64,000 nucleotides of DNA, from NCBI RefSeq assembly GCF_030272615.1, contig NC_081415.1, positions 101,350,796-101,414,795 on the forward strand. Reading direction: 5' to 3'. The notes under the pieces are model-generated. The model was given only the letters and a program-made list of their open reading frames with translations, did not search any database and was not told where the DNA came from. Below are positions 24,470-35,588 of this stretch, one piece after another (position 1 is the stretch's first letter; each line of letters starts with the position of its first letter). The DNA comes from Cryptomeria japonica (Eukaryota; Streptophyta; Pinopsida; Cupressales; Cupressaceae). The translations under genes were made by a program, and so were the position numbers.

Positions 24470-26814
24470 TTTGTTTGCAAGTTTGTGTTTGAAGTTAATT
24501 GAAGATGATGATGAGTTTTTTGATGAAAGATTGATGATTGGTGGATTGTGTTGTATGGGGATCTCTAGCACTTTAAGGTAGATGTAACCAAAATTCCTTC
24601 TTTGAATTGCTTGTTTGTTTTGATGATTTATGGATGTGATAAGGTGTAGAGAAATCTGAGATGTGTTACAGATTTTGACTACCTAGCAATGAGAGGATTC
24701 ACTCATGAACTAGTTTTAACCTGCGTAGATGTGTCTCTTAGGATGAGCTTATCCTAGATGTAGAAACAATCTAAAAGTGATGTGATGTGTTTGATTTCAA
24801 GCAATATCTAAAAGAGAATTTGGGACAAGAACCTCTTAATGTTCTGAGAGTTTTGGGATGGATTGATGATGAAGTGATGATGTATGAGTGAGATGATGGG
24901 TGTTTTTGTTTTCAACTTCAATAAAAACTTTGTGTTACAAATGGAACAAACTCTACCTCTTCCCTTTCAGGCGTTGGTGGCACTTCTTGAGCTGTGTTGT
25001 AGGTGATACAGATGTTTGGGAAGAAATTGGGATTAATCTTTCCTCCTTGATTTTTGTGATAACTCAGAGCTCTATATTGCATAAAAGCTCTGCGGTTCAA
25101 TGATTCTGAATCAAACTCGTTTGTTTTACCTTGAAGGTATAGATGCATGCGATGTAGAAAGACTCTATGTGAGACAAAGATTTGTCTATTGAGATAGAAG
25201 AATTTCCTCCTTTTGATTAAAGCCTTTGAGCTTAGTGGTCTCCTTTTCAAGGTGATATTCTGATGACACTTCTTCTTTCGCAAGATGTGAAGAATGGTCA
25301 TAAATTTTTTTGACTCTTTGTTTGTTTGCACTTTGTTTTTGGTATTTTTGTTTGTTTTTGAGAAATGTTGGATGAATACTTTGTTTTTGGGATTGATTTT
25401 CTGATTTTTCATTGACAAGAAAACAAAGCAAGCACACAAACACAAGAATGTTGCCTCAAAGGCACAAATGAGTATGGGTCTAGATCAACCCAATTCTTGG
25501 ACTTGTTTTTGACCCTTCCTTTAGATTTATTTTAAGGTGTAGTTCCAAAGCCTGAAGTCGGCTCAATTTGTACTAGGTCTGTAAAACGAACACACTTCAA
25601 ACACTTTTTATCCCTAAGGTCAAATGGCCAGTTGTGATAAATTTAGCCCACATCTTGATATTTCTTCGACTTTGGTACTACATACCTTATGAATCCTGTC
25701 GTGGCAGGTAAGGATGTAATATACTAAGTCTTGCACGAGCATAACAAATAGATGATCCCTATGATGGGGGAGTCACCACTTTTATCAAGCCACAAGTGAC
25801 TTTTCAAAAAGCTATGTTTCTACTCAAGGAAATATGTATGGTGAGTATCTTGGGAGCAAAACCTTCTATGCTCTTGCACTAAATTATATCTCAAATATCC
25901 TCAATCAATAGAACAGGTGGGCTACTACTTAAAGGTGTTTAGTCATGTTCGATGGCTTTGGACATAAGTTCATTCTGCAGTGACTCACTTAAGAGCCTTG
26001 TAACTGGTGGTGGGGCCCATTTGTCCTTTCGGCCAGTTACACTGTAGGAACAGCTATACCCAAGGCTACAGCTTTTGCTCTCACCTGATTTCTATAGCGG
26101 CTTGAAGGATTTACCGCTCGAGGTCGTTCCCAAGAGTATCGATCCCTTGGCAGGCCTCTCTTAAAAAAATAAAATTTGAGTGTTACTAACACTTTTCTCT
26201 TGCACCTAGGACCACGAAAGCCAAGGGAGAGGATAGTGTGTGTAAGAAGTAGGTCCACTCGACTGACTTTTTGCACAAGCGTGCCAAATACGTAAAACAC
26301 TTGTTCTTTTTAATCCAGCATTTGCAAAGATGATTTAACTATTTGGAGATGTTGCTCCAACAGTCATGGTGTTCGTTTTAACTTCAATGGCAAAATGTGT
26401 TGTAAAAAATTTGGAAATCCTTGTCAACTTAATGAAAAACACGTTTTGCTTGAAGTAAAATTTGCTTTGAAAATGAGACAAGTTGATTGTGAATTTTATT
26501 TGCACCAAATTTTTGAAGTGTGGATTGTAAATTTTAGGTCCCAATTGATGCAAATGAAATCAAATTTGTGTTGTTAATTTTAAGCACCAAAAGAAAATGA
26601 GGCCTAACTAGAAAACAATGAAAAAAAAAATTTTGTTGTGTTTTTAAGTTCTTTTTAAGCACTAAATGAAAATTTTGTGATTTTTTTATGTTGGGTTGTT
26701 AACCTGCATGAACAAGTTAGTAAAAACCAATGTTCAAGGGGGGCTTCCACAAGCCTAAGATACTCGATTTTTATTTTTTTTTTGGTTACAAAGCGACTTG
26801 GACAACACTCTGTC
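24470..26814 (-). other. Element E 5' leader (distal part)
   Basis: A 2.3-kb untranslated region between the PBS-side array and Gag. It contains T/G-rich stretches (24900-25450) and only small unrelated open frames on the minus strand (24918-25445, 26037-26300), none with a recognised domain. Long leaders are normal in Tat elements. I see no clear splice or ribosome-entry signal. Confidence 0.6.
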
Positions 26815-27110
26815 GCAATAGCGCTATTCTGCTTTTTAGACAGAAGCGCTAATTTATACAATAGCACTAGTCTGCGCTCTCAGAAGCGCTAATTTGCACC
26901 GTAGCACTGAAAGAACAGAAAAATCCAAAAGGGCAAAAGCGCTAGAAGAGTTTTAATAGCGCCAGAACTGTGACAAAAGCACCAGAATGTTGTCAATAGC
27001 GCTGAAACCTTTTCAATAGCGCTATTTTAAGGACAATAGTGCTAAAAGAAATTGTTTCGATAGCGCTAAAACGTGTTCATTAGCACCGAAGCGTGACCTG
27101 TGTGGCAGTT
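26815..27110 (-). repeat. AGCGCTwTTG motif array in the gag-pol leader
   Basis: Read on the minus strand, this leader carries TAGCGCTATTG, TAGCGCTTTTGCC, GGTGCTTTTG and similar units, about 14 copies in 300 bp. The plus strand shows CAATAGCGCTATT near 26816, AATAGCGCT near 26998 and 27016, and AAAAGCGCTA near 26936. It is the inverted counterpart of 11930-12225, so each array points into its own transcription unit. It starts about 35 bp inside the PBS. Confidence 0.8.
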
Positions 27111-27143
27111 TCAACAAGCAAAAATGTTAGTTGTCAAAAAAAT

Positions 27144-27182
27144 ATCAGAAGGTTGCATGTTCGATTCACGTCGGGTTCACCA
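27144..27182 (-). promoter_or_regulatory. Element E primer-binding site, extended tRNA-Trp match
   Basis: The plus strand here equals the 3' half of plant cytosolic tRNA-Trp(CCA): ATCAGAAGGTTGCATG, then TTCGATTCACG, then TCGGGTTCACCA. That is 39 nt including the CCA tail, with one difference (G51 to A, a CpG change). A usual PBS is 12-18 nt. The match starts at tRNA position 38, just after nucleotide 37. The upstream tRNA sequence is absent, so it is not a tRNA gene. Two bases separate it from the LTR. Confidence 0.88.
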
Positions 27183-27184
27183 AA

Positions 27185-28621
27185 TGATGCCCTCCTAAAT
27201 GGCACAAGGTTAGTCTAAGATCAAAGAACACAAAAACACACAAAACATTAGTGTTAATCAATCGAAAACTAATCTAAAAAGGCATACCAAAAGAGAGACT
27301 ACAAGCATGCAAGCATATTTAACTATCAAAGCAAACATGATGAGGCATCTCCAAATACCTCCTAACATACTCCTAGTTCCTTCTCCCTTGTTCCTCTCCT
27401 CTCCAAGTTCCAAAATAGTGTAGCTCTCAGCAGCTTTTTGCACTATGGATGCTTATGGAAGATTGAGATTTGTAGTATACCTTCAAATATGAAATGAAAA
27501 GCTAATTTTATGCTAAAATGATGTATTTTAACCAAAAAGACAAGATTTAGTTATGCTATGCTAAATGCTCTCTAAAATGTCTATAGTCTAAATGCTTACA
27601 AGTTTTCAGGATCTGGATTATCAAAGAATGGGCTCTATTTATAGGAAAAATGGAGTAATGGATGGCCAGGATTGAATTGTTTAATCAAGGGTCAAACTTG
27701 AAAGTTGGGAATCCATGTGCACAATTAACACCAATGAAATGGTGACAAATGTCAACATAGGGTTGGGTTGAAAGAAGAGGTTGGAGGCATTAAAGGCCTG
27801 AGAAGACCTCATGGTTATCTAAAGGCTAAGAGTCAAGTCTAAATTAGGATTACCCACTGGATTAGGAGTTAATCCAAGGATAAACCTTTGTGCAAATGAT
27901 TAAGAGATAATCATGGTCAAAGCATTAAAGGTTTGATGAGACCCTTGGGTTGGGTAGAGGTTGAGTCAAAACAAATGTTTTAACCATGTGGAAGGGTTTG
28001 GGTTAACCATTAATGGTTTTTGGAGACTTTGGGGATTAAGTGGTTGAAAGTTGGAAGCCTTTAATGGTTATCAAAGACTTTGAGGAATTAAGTGGTTGAA
28101 GGTTGAAAGCCTTTAATGGTTATCAAAGACTTTTAGACTTTGAGAAGTGACTCCATTTTGCTTAGGAATGTGACAATAATTAGGAGATGGATTAGGCTAA
28201 TTAGGAAGGGATTAGAAGAATCTAGAAGGGGATTAGATTTTTGCAAGTGGATTTGGTGGGTGAGGAAAAATAGGATTTTATTTAAAGTAAAAATTCATTT
28301 ATTTCAATAAATGTGTGCAAATTGCATTTGTAGGAAAATGCAAGTGGGGTGGGGATAATGATTTAAATAAATGTTTTATTTAATTTATTTAAAAGAGGAA
28401 AAGGGGATTTAATTAAATAAATAGATTTTATTTATTTAATTGAATGAAATTGGATTTAATGAATTAATTAAAATAAATTGAATAATTTATTTAATTAATA
28501 GGAGAATGTTTGGAGATGAATTAATTAAATATTAATTTAATTAATTGATGGCTAGTGGATTTTTAATCAAATAAATACGAAATATTCATTTTATTAAAAT
28601 GGACAGATTTGTGTGACTACA
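27185..28621 (-). repeat. Element E 5' LTR (right copy, 1437 bp, complete)
   Basis: On the minus strand it runs from TGTAGTCACACAAATC to GAGGGCATCA, with TG..CA ends. It is the complete copy and defines the 10 bp missing from the left LTR. The outer flank starts ATAATAATAATAAGG. Confidence 0.92.
27635..27643 (-). promoter_or_regulatory. Element E 5' LTR TATA box
   Basis: The minus strand reads TATAAATAG followed by AGCCCATTC. The same box is at 10338-10346 in the 3' LTR. It would drive gag-pol transcription leftward, starting about 30 bp further left. Confidence 0.7.
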
Positions 28622-29393
28622 ATAATAATAATAAGGTTACATTAAGAGCTATCCCATTATTTTGCAAATTGAAGCATAATCTGCATCTAACTCCTATCTA
28701 CCTACTAGGCCCAATGGATTACAAAAATGGGCCCTAACCATATAAGATTTACAGGCAATCATAGACAAAAGTTGTCAATTAGAAACCATAACTATAGAAA
28801 TCTAGATAAAAAACCTAACAAACATACCTCCTATCTCTTAACACATACTATTATCATACCAATAACAAGATCATGGAATAAAAGGGCCTGACCCTAACTG
28901 TTGAGAAAGGAGAAGGGAGGGCACACTATGTGTCTGCATTCTCCTCTGCAATCTCCATGTTGCTTGCCTCTGCTACCTCCTGGTCATCCTCCTCATCCAA
29001 AACATCATGTTGCTCCTTCATTTTGTGGGTTAACGTAGCTCTCACCACCACAAGACATTCCATGTCGCAACCCACATGCACTTTAGAGTCCACTATTTCT
29101 TCCAAGTTTTGGTAGTCATTTGGGACCCATTCTTCTCCATGACCTAGAAGCTTCAGTCATTTTCTAGGGTTTCCTCTCTATTTTCCAGAATTCCAATATC
29201 TTTGCATCCACTCAATCCCTTTGCCTCTATATAATTCTTCTTCCATGCTTTACCAAAACCTAACAAAATGCTAGTGACCCATAACAAAAGGGTTATGTTG
29301 TGGTCCCTCACACCCCAATCGGCCACCAACCTCTGTTGCATGACGGTTTGCACAACCATGTATTTCTTCACTTCAACACTCTTGCCTACAAAA
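28622..29393 (-). pseudogene. Unrecognised minus-strand ORF fragment and 3' flank
   Basis: The minus-strand frame at 29153-29393 includes VGKSVEVKKYMVVQTVMQQR and ILLGFGKAWKKNYIEAKGL and ends LEND at 29153. The frame stays open through the 40-bp piece 30621-30660 once the first solo LTR is removed. The rest is A/T-rich and ends in (TTA)n on the minus strand against the element E LTR at 28621. No family was recognised. It could be host sequence or the 3' part of the adjacent LINE insertion. Confidence 0.4.
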
Positions 29394-30620
29394 TGTTGTA
29401 AAATTGGAGGAATTGATTATGTGTTGCATTGATGTTTTGTCATTGATGGAAACATCGGCTATTTTGGTTGTTTACCGGTTTCCAGTAGGTTTCGGTAGAG
29501 CGATTGGATTATGATATTGATATTATATGCTCTGGTATACTTCAGTTTGTTGAATTGGTTTTGGATCTATCATTCATGCTATTCAGATGTGTATCATGAT
29601 CAGTTGGTTCAGGATTTGATGACTCAGGAGCTATTATTTGTTCTAGTAAGCCTTTTGGTCATCGGTAAAGGTTTTATCGGTAGAGCTTTGTTGAAGATAT
29701 TTTGATGCACATGATAAGTGGTGTTGGTGTGGCTTCTAGATGGCTTTCAGGATGCTATTGGTTATCTTGTTCATGTTCATGTTGATCAGTGGTGTTGGAT
29801 TTAGGTCTGGACAAGTAATGCTATCTTATTCTACTAGGTTATGGACTGATTTATGTAACGTGTTGGTGGATGATCCCGATGTGTTTTCGGTTGGATCTAT
29901 TGATTGGATTATGTTGTTTCGGCCTTAGGCCAACTTGGTTGATCATTGGATTGTGGTTTTATGTTATGAATTGATTGTATTATCTTCTAGGTGGCTGACC
30001 TAATTGTTTAGGTCTTAGGTTGGTATAAATATGATGTAAGATCTCTTTGTAGATCATGGGCATATTCATGGGTTTTTGGGATATAGGATTATCTGTGTGC
30101 GAATAAGGTTGTAATCATATGCAGAGGTTTTGGTTGTTCATAGGTGATCCAATTAGGTTGGTGAAAGAGGTTTAAGACCTCCACTACTGAGCTTAACCAG
30201 AACTGTATTTAGGCATAGGAGATGTTATTATTGCAATTCACTCTTCTTTCCCGATTGTAGTCTAGATTTATTTTGTAGTCAGTGAGGCTCCTTTTGTAAT
30301 GAGTTGTGAGCCCTAGGCTATTGGACTTCGTGCATGTGCAGACCACTCTTTATGTAATCACATACTTATGGCAGAAGTATTATCTAACTGTGGGTAGGCT
30401 TCCCACCATGGTTTTTCCCTTTACCAGGTTTTCCACGTACAAATCTTGGTGTTATCTTTTTTGGATGGTTGGTAAATTATTTGTGGTTTATATTTATGCT
30501 TAACTATTATATCTATTATTCTGATAATAAGGTTTTAATGCTTAAAGTTCTATAACCTATTAACAACTAATTCACCCCCCTCCCCCTCAATTGTTCATCG
30601 GTTATCTGAGCTGTCTAACA
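29394..30620 (+). mobile_element. Solo copia-type LTR 1 (1227 bp)
   Basis: It starts TGTTGTAAAATTGGAGG and ends GCTGTCTAACA. It is flanked by CAAAA (29389-29393) and CAAAC (30621-30625), a duplication with one mismatch. Internal marks of copia LTRs are TATAAATA at 30024-30031, the GGTTTTTCCC..GGTTTTCCAC block near 30410-30435, and a C-rich run near 30573-30588 before the end. No internal coding region remains. Confidence 0.85.
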
Positions 30621-30660
30621 CAAACATGTAGTAATTCTATGGGAGGGGGATGCAGAGATT

Positions 30661-31885
30661 TGTTGGCCATTTGGATGAATTGATTATGTGTTGCATTGAT
30701 GTTTTCTCATTGATGTCAACACTAGTTGTTTGGATTCTTTACTAGCATCCTTCTGGTCCTAGTAGGTTGAGTAGTTTCTGGTTGGTTTGGATCTAGCATG
30801 ATCCAATAGGCTCCAGTATGATTTGGTTATGGAATTGGCTTATTCATGATACTCATGTTCATATTCAGTTAGTTGGTTTTGTTCTGGTGGTCAGATGCTA
30901 TCATGTTTTCTTGGAAGCTTGGCTTGTGGTTCTGGTGAGGGTTTCACCGACAGAGCTTTTGATGAAGATCTTTGATGATTTGCATAAGTGATGTTGGTGC
31001 AATTTTTGGTAGAGATTCATGATGTTGTTAGTGTTAATGTTTGAGACTTGGTGGATGCAGATCATTGCTTTAGTGTGTGGACCTATATTGGGTCCTGGTT
31101 GATCTAGGTTATGGACCGGTTTAATGTAACATATGGATTGGACCTCTTGATGTGTTTCTGAGATGTCTTATGTGTTGGATATTATTTGTTTGGTCTAAGT
31201 TCGAATTGGTTTATTTTCTGGTGGCCGACCTAATTGTTTATGGTCGAGGGTTTGTATATCTATGATGTAAGATCTCATTGTAGATCATGAGAGGTATAAG
31301 GTCAGGAATGTGGGAGGATATGTAATGTGTGAATAATGTAATATCATTCAGGTAGAAGATTTGGTCAATCATTGGAGATCGAATTGGATTTATGTAAGAG
31401 GATTTAGTCCTTTGGTATTGAGCTTAATTGGAACTGTACTCAGGCGTAGGAGATGTTATCTTTGTACTTCAAACACTTCTTCCAGATTGTAGTCTAGATT
31501 TCTATGTAGTCAGTGAGGCTCCTTTTGTGATGAGCAGTGTGCTCTAGGTTGTTGGCCTTCCTGCAAGTGCAGGCCCCTCAATTGTAATTCACATACTTGT
31601 TGCAAAAGTATTATCTAACTGTGGGTAGGCTTCCCATCGTAGTTTTTCCCTTTACTAGGTTTTCCACATATAAATCTTGGTGTCATGTGGATGGTATTTA
31701 TTATGTGATTATTGTTTATGCTTAATTGGTTTAAATATTATTTTGGTATTTGGTTTAAGCATTCTAGTATTAATGTTTTGGGTTTTGGTATTAAAATATT
31801 AATTGCTTAAGGTTCCAGTAATCTGTGACAACTGATTCAACCCCCCCCCTCTCAGTTGTCTTCCGATTATTTGAACTATCTAACA
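30661..31885 (+). mobile_element. Solo copia-type LTR 2 (1225 bp), TSD AGATT
   Basis: It starts TGTTGGCCATTTGGATG and ends AACTATCTAACA, with perfect AGATT duplications at 30656-30660 and 31886-31890. It is the same family and orientation as solo LTR 1 and diverges moderately along its length. A C9 run lies near 31840. The two solo LTRs are only 40 bp apart but have separate target duplications, so they are independent insertions and not one element. Confidence 0.9.
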
Positions 31886-32619
31886 AGATTATCATCCACA
31901 TTGTCTAAAACAACATCAATTTCCCCTAAAAAACAATGCTTAAACACTATTTCAAAAACATTCTTAGTTTTGTGTTTGCTTATACCAATGTAAATCGGAA
32001 TGGCTATGAAGATTGTCAAGATATTAAAGTTTACCCAGTAGTGGTAGTAGGCCTTAAGAAACTCCTCGCCAAGCACCCTCATGATGGCATGCAGAATGAG
32101 TGGATGCTTAGTGGCTAGAACCAAAAGCAACCTTTCTTCTTAAACTTCTCCTAAAAAGGCCATCTGGCATTCCATAGCTTCCAACATTATCAACATGTCC
32201 ATAACTGCAAGCTATAGTCTCTCTCACTCCATCTTGACTTATCAAATAAGTAGTGATAAAGTAAAGGAATTAACCAATTTATCCTATAAATAATTACATT
32301 CCTTAAAGATTTATGATTATGGAATCCTTGCGAGTCGTCCATCATATCTCTTGCCTTAATAGCACCCTCACATCACATGTCTTCCAACCTATTTGATGCA
32401 CTTCTCAAAGTTTAATATGAGAGTTAATCTCAGATCAAATGTCCTATTCCATTAGATTAAACATCTCTAAATCAAGGCATACTTCTTAATCATCATGAGT
32501 ACACATGTGACATAATGCAAAAAGTTACGGGAGGGAATATATTATTAAATGCCATTCTTAGATAATCACTCCCAGATCCATCGAAGGTGAAGCTTTTATT
32601 CTACTATTAGTACTTAGCA
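31886..32619 (-). other. LINE 3' flank or UTR with an unrecognised small frame
   Basis: An 80-codon minus-strand frame at about 31886-32130 reads KHPLILHAIMRVLGEEFLKA and HKTKNVFEIVFKHCFLGEID. It has no family I recognise. Across solo LTR 2 it would end shortly after, in CIPLP. The remaining 490 bp up to the LINE stop shows nothing clear, and no poly-A tail was found at a LINE 3' end. Confidence 0.35.
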
Positions 32620-33222
32620 TTACACATGTCCTAACATTTTCGCCCCCTTAGCCAACTTGTATGCCAACTCATTTTCTTCCTTGTAAATATGACTCACCCT
32701 AAAGTCCTCCAGACTGTTAAGCATGATTTTGATTGGTCAAAGCATCTAGTTAAGGACCTAGTTAGGGGTCTCATTTTTTGTGATCGCATTGACCAAATTT
32801 AAAGATTCTCCTTCCAAATAAATTCTTTTTGCCCCCAATTCAACTTGAATCCCACACATGGCAGCATGAAATTTTTCCATGTTATTGGTTGTATGCACAA
32901 TATGCTCTACCACCTCCACCAATGAAATCTCACTACCGTTTCTTATTGTACATCCAATGCCACTTGGTCCAGGATTTACCAGAGATGTTCCATCAAAATT
33001 TATTTTCACCCACCCAAGATTAGGAGCACACCACTGCATAATGGATCTAGGGTTCGCAATCATGTGAGGGCTATCTCGAATAAACATGGGAGAGATTGAA
33101 AGACTAGTGAAGGACAGTTTGATTTTCTGGTCCCAACTGTTGTATACATTCTTCTTAAGAGTTTTTGATTTGGCTACTTCATTGACTAGTTCCACCATCT
33201 GAGCTTCAATCTTATGATCCAT
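32620..33222 (-). pseudogene. LINE RNase H domain (RVT_3 type)
   Basis: GWVKINFDGTSLVNPGPSGI gives the first Asp. NNMEKFHAAMCGI is the Glu helix, with the Glu shifted by one, and YLEGESLNLV has Glu where Asp is usual. After a frame break near 32758 the C-terminus continues as EDFRVSHIYKEENELAYKLA and ends at TAA 32620-32622. It would remove RNA after first-strand synthesis. The active site looks degraded. Confidence 0.85.
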
Positions 33223-33350
33223 AATCGTGTATTATCCATACTTTTGTCATGAAAAATTCAATAATTGTGCTCCTTCCATACTTCCCATATTAGTAGTGAG
33301 GAAAGGATATGCCTTAAATTACTAAACATAGCCTTTGATGGTTTCCTAGG

Positions 33351-33566
33351 TCACATTATGAACCATTCATCAATCCCCAAAGGCATCGAGCCGAAAAGGC
33401 TTAATTTGCTCATGAAATGCCACCAACATTTGATAGAATAGTCACAATTTAAAAGCAAATGATCCACCAATTCAAAGTCTTTCCAACATAGGAAACATCT
33501 CTCAGGCCCATGAATGCCAAATCTCATTAATTTGTCACCTGTAAGAATTTTCTTTTGCAATTCCAT
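33351..33566 (-). pseudogene. LINE zinc-binding domain (zf-RVT)
   Basis: MELQKKILTGDKLMRFGI is followed by CFLCWKDFELVDHLLLNCDY and a Trp-rich end. This fits the C-x2-C..H..C pattern that follows RT in plant LINEs. It is separated from the RNase H by short broken sequence. Confidence 0.85.
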
Positions 33567-35588
33567 CTAGGCAAAAACACTAGCCTTTGATAGGAAATTT
33601 CTATGCCAAAGGAGTTTTGTTGGCCAATTTTTCTTTTCAATGACTTCTTCCTTAATTTTATATTCTAGACTTACTTTATATTTCCCATCTTTGGAGCCAC
33701 ACCATCTGATGACATCCTTTATTCTTGGTTGGAATGATAATATGATTCTTTAAAATATTACTCATAATATCATTCTATTGCTGATCAATATTGAGATTGT
33801 CTAGAGATCATCACACCCATCTTTTCACTCCATTATGATGAACAATCTTGCCATAGTCACTAACTTTGCTCCCCCATTGCCTAATTGTTACTTCCTTGGC
33901 ATCATCCAAATTGTGATTTAGGCCTAGGATATCCCCACCCCCCTAAGAGCCATACCAAAAAGAAGCATTATGTCCATTCCCAATCTCCCATGAGACATGT
34001 TTGCTAATGATGTATCTACACTCCACCATATAGTTCCAAATTGTTGAGCCTCTTGGCGGGTTTAGGGTTGTAAGGATCCTCTTTGTCTTAGTTGAGTATA
34101 AATACTTGTTTATAAGAATCCTAGTCCATTTTTTATTACCATTACTATAGAGAACCTACACCAACTTGGCCCCCATGGCTAGATTCATAATTGACAATTG
34201 TCTAATACCAGCACCCCTGACATCCTTTGGTCGATAGACTTTGTTCCAGGCCACTAAAGGAAACTTATTTTTCTCACCAACCTCATTTTAGGAGAAGTTT
34301 TGCATTATCTGTATTAGCTCCTCCTTCATAGCCATTGGGATTTTGAGACAAGACATTGAAAATACTAAGATAGATGATAGCATAGATTTGATCATGTTGT
34401 GTCTCCCAGCCAAAGAAAGCCATTTACCTTTCCAACTTTCTAGTTTACTTTTACAACTGCTAATTAGTTTCTCCCAATAATTGACCTTTTTCATTCCTAC
34501 GAACAAAGGGGTACCCAAAAATCTTCCTAGGAAACTGGCAACTCTTAAATTGAGAATTCTAGATAATACTCTATGCAATCTAGGTTGGGTGTTGAGAAAT
34601 AACACTTCTAACTTTTGCCAATTAATACTCTAACCCGATGCCATAGTATTCACCAAGACATGTCTTGATAGTTCTTGCTTCACTCCTACTAGATTCTCCA
34701 AAGAGTATAGTGCCATCTGCAAATTAAAGGTGAGTTGTATGTTTAATTCCAGTAACCACATTTACCCCATGCCATGAACCTTCCTGGTGCAATTTACTAA
34801 TTATTCTGCCAAGAGCTTCTACCATAATGATGAAGCAAAAAGGAAAGATTGGATCTCCTTGTCAGATGCCTCTTGAAGAGGGAAAGAAATGATGGGCTAC
34901 ACCATTGATTAAAATAAAGAATTTGGGCATCACCAAACAACTCTTGACCCAATGGATCCAATTGTTTCAAAAGTTGAATTTTCCCAGGACTTCTAAAAGG
35001 AACTTTCTATCCACCAAGTCATAGGCTTTAAGAATGTCCAGTTACAATATCATACAAGCATCCCTGGATTTCCTTGCTAAGTGTAGAGTTTCATGGGCTA
35101 TAATAATTCCTTCAACAATGGATCTACCTAGATAAAAACCACTCTGTTCATATGTGATGAGATTTTTTTAGGACCAATTTTAGTCTATTAGCAATAACCT
35201 CACAATCTTATAGACCGTGTTGCATAAGGCAATGGGCCTAAAATCTCCCATTTCTTGTGGACAATTTTTTGGGGGGATTAGAGCTAGGAAGGTATGGTTT
35301 AAGGGCCTCAACATGGTCATATTTTGCCCTGATTCTTCCACTACTAAAGCCAAGACTTGGCCAACAATATCCCAGTATGATTGGAAGAAATTTGTAGGAA
35401 ATCCATCTAGACTTGGAGCCTTGTCTGGGTTGAGTTTGAAAGTAGCTCTCTTGACTTCATCCATGTCAACTTTCTAGTATAGAGACTTATTCTACTCCTT
35501 GGTTATTAGCTATGGGATGGAATCCATGATTTTAACTCTAATCTACTTGATCACCTAAGTGTCTCTATTTAAAATAGACTCAAAAAAG
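33567..35588 (-). pseudogene. LINE reverse transcriptase (main part)
   Basis: The N-terminal part at 35180-35464 reads FKLNPDKAPSLDGFPTNFFQ and DFRPIALCNTVYKI. The active-site motif at about 34710-34724 reads FADGTILFGE, so the second catalytic Asp is Gly. The thumb at 34288-34605 reads RVASFLGRFLGTPLF and WKGKWLSLAGRHNMIKSML. Several stops and frameshifts are present. The upstream part is continued beyond copia D at 42837. Confidence 0.88.
35584..35588. other. Target-site duplication of copia D (left copy)
   Basis: AAAAG here and at 42832-42836 flank the element exactly, showing insertion by integrase into the LINE. Confidence 0.9.

Larger units (their letters stand above)
9898..28621 (-). 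mobile_element. Element E: Tat/Ogre-type Ty3/gypsy with antisense PMD gene
   Basis: An 18.7-kb minus-strand element. In + coordinates the order is: 3' LTR (9898-11324), PPT, motif array, plus-strand PMD gene, long AT-rich spacer, INT, RNase H2, RT-RNase H1, linker with G-patch, protease, Gag, leader, motif array, tRNA-Trp PBS, 5' LTR (27185-28621). RT, a retroviral-type RNase H and a second RNase H before integrase place it in the Tat lineage, which is known for dual RNase H and very long elements. All gag-pol segments share one frame with eight internal stops and no frameshift. The left LTR lacks its outer 10 bp and no target duplication is seen. Confidence 0.93.

Noticed and set aside
24918-25445. 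175-codon minus-strand frame in the element E leader
   Set aside because: Low complexity and Lys/Asn-rich, unlike any known leader protein; the ATG lies far from the PBS and no domain is seen.
27144-27182. A tRNA-Trp gene
   Set aside because: Only the 3' half is present and CCA is encoded, which plant nuclear tRNA genes do not do; it sits exactly at a PBS position.
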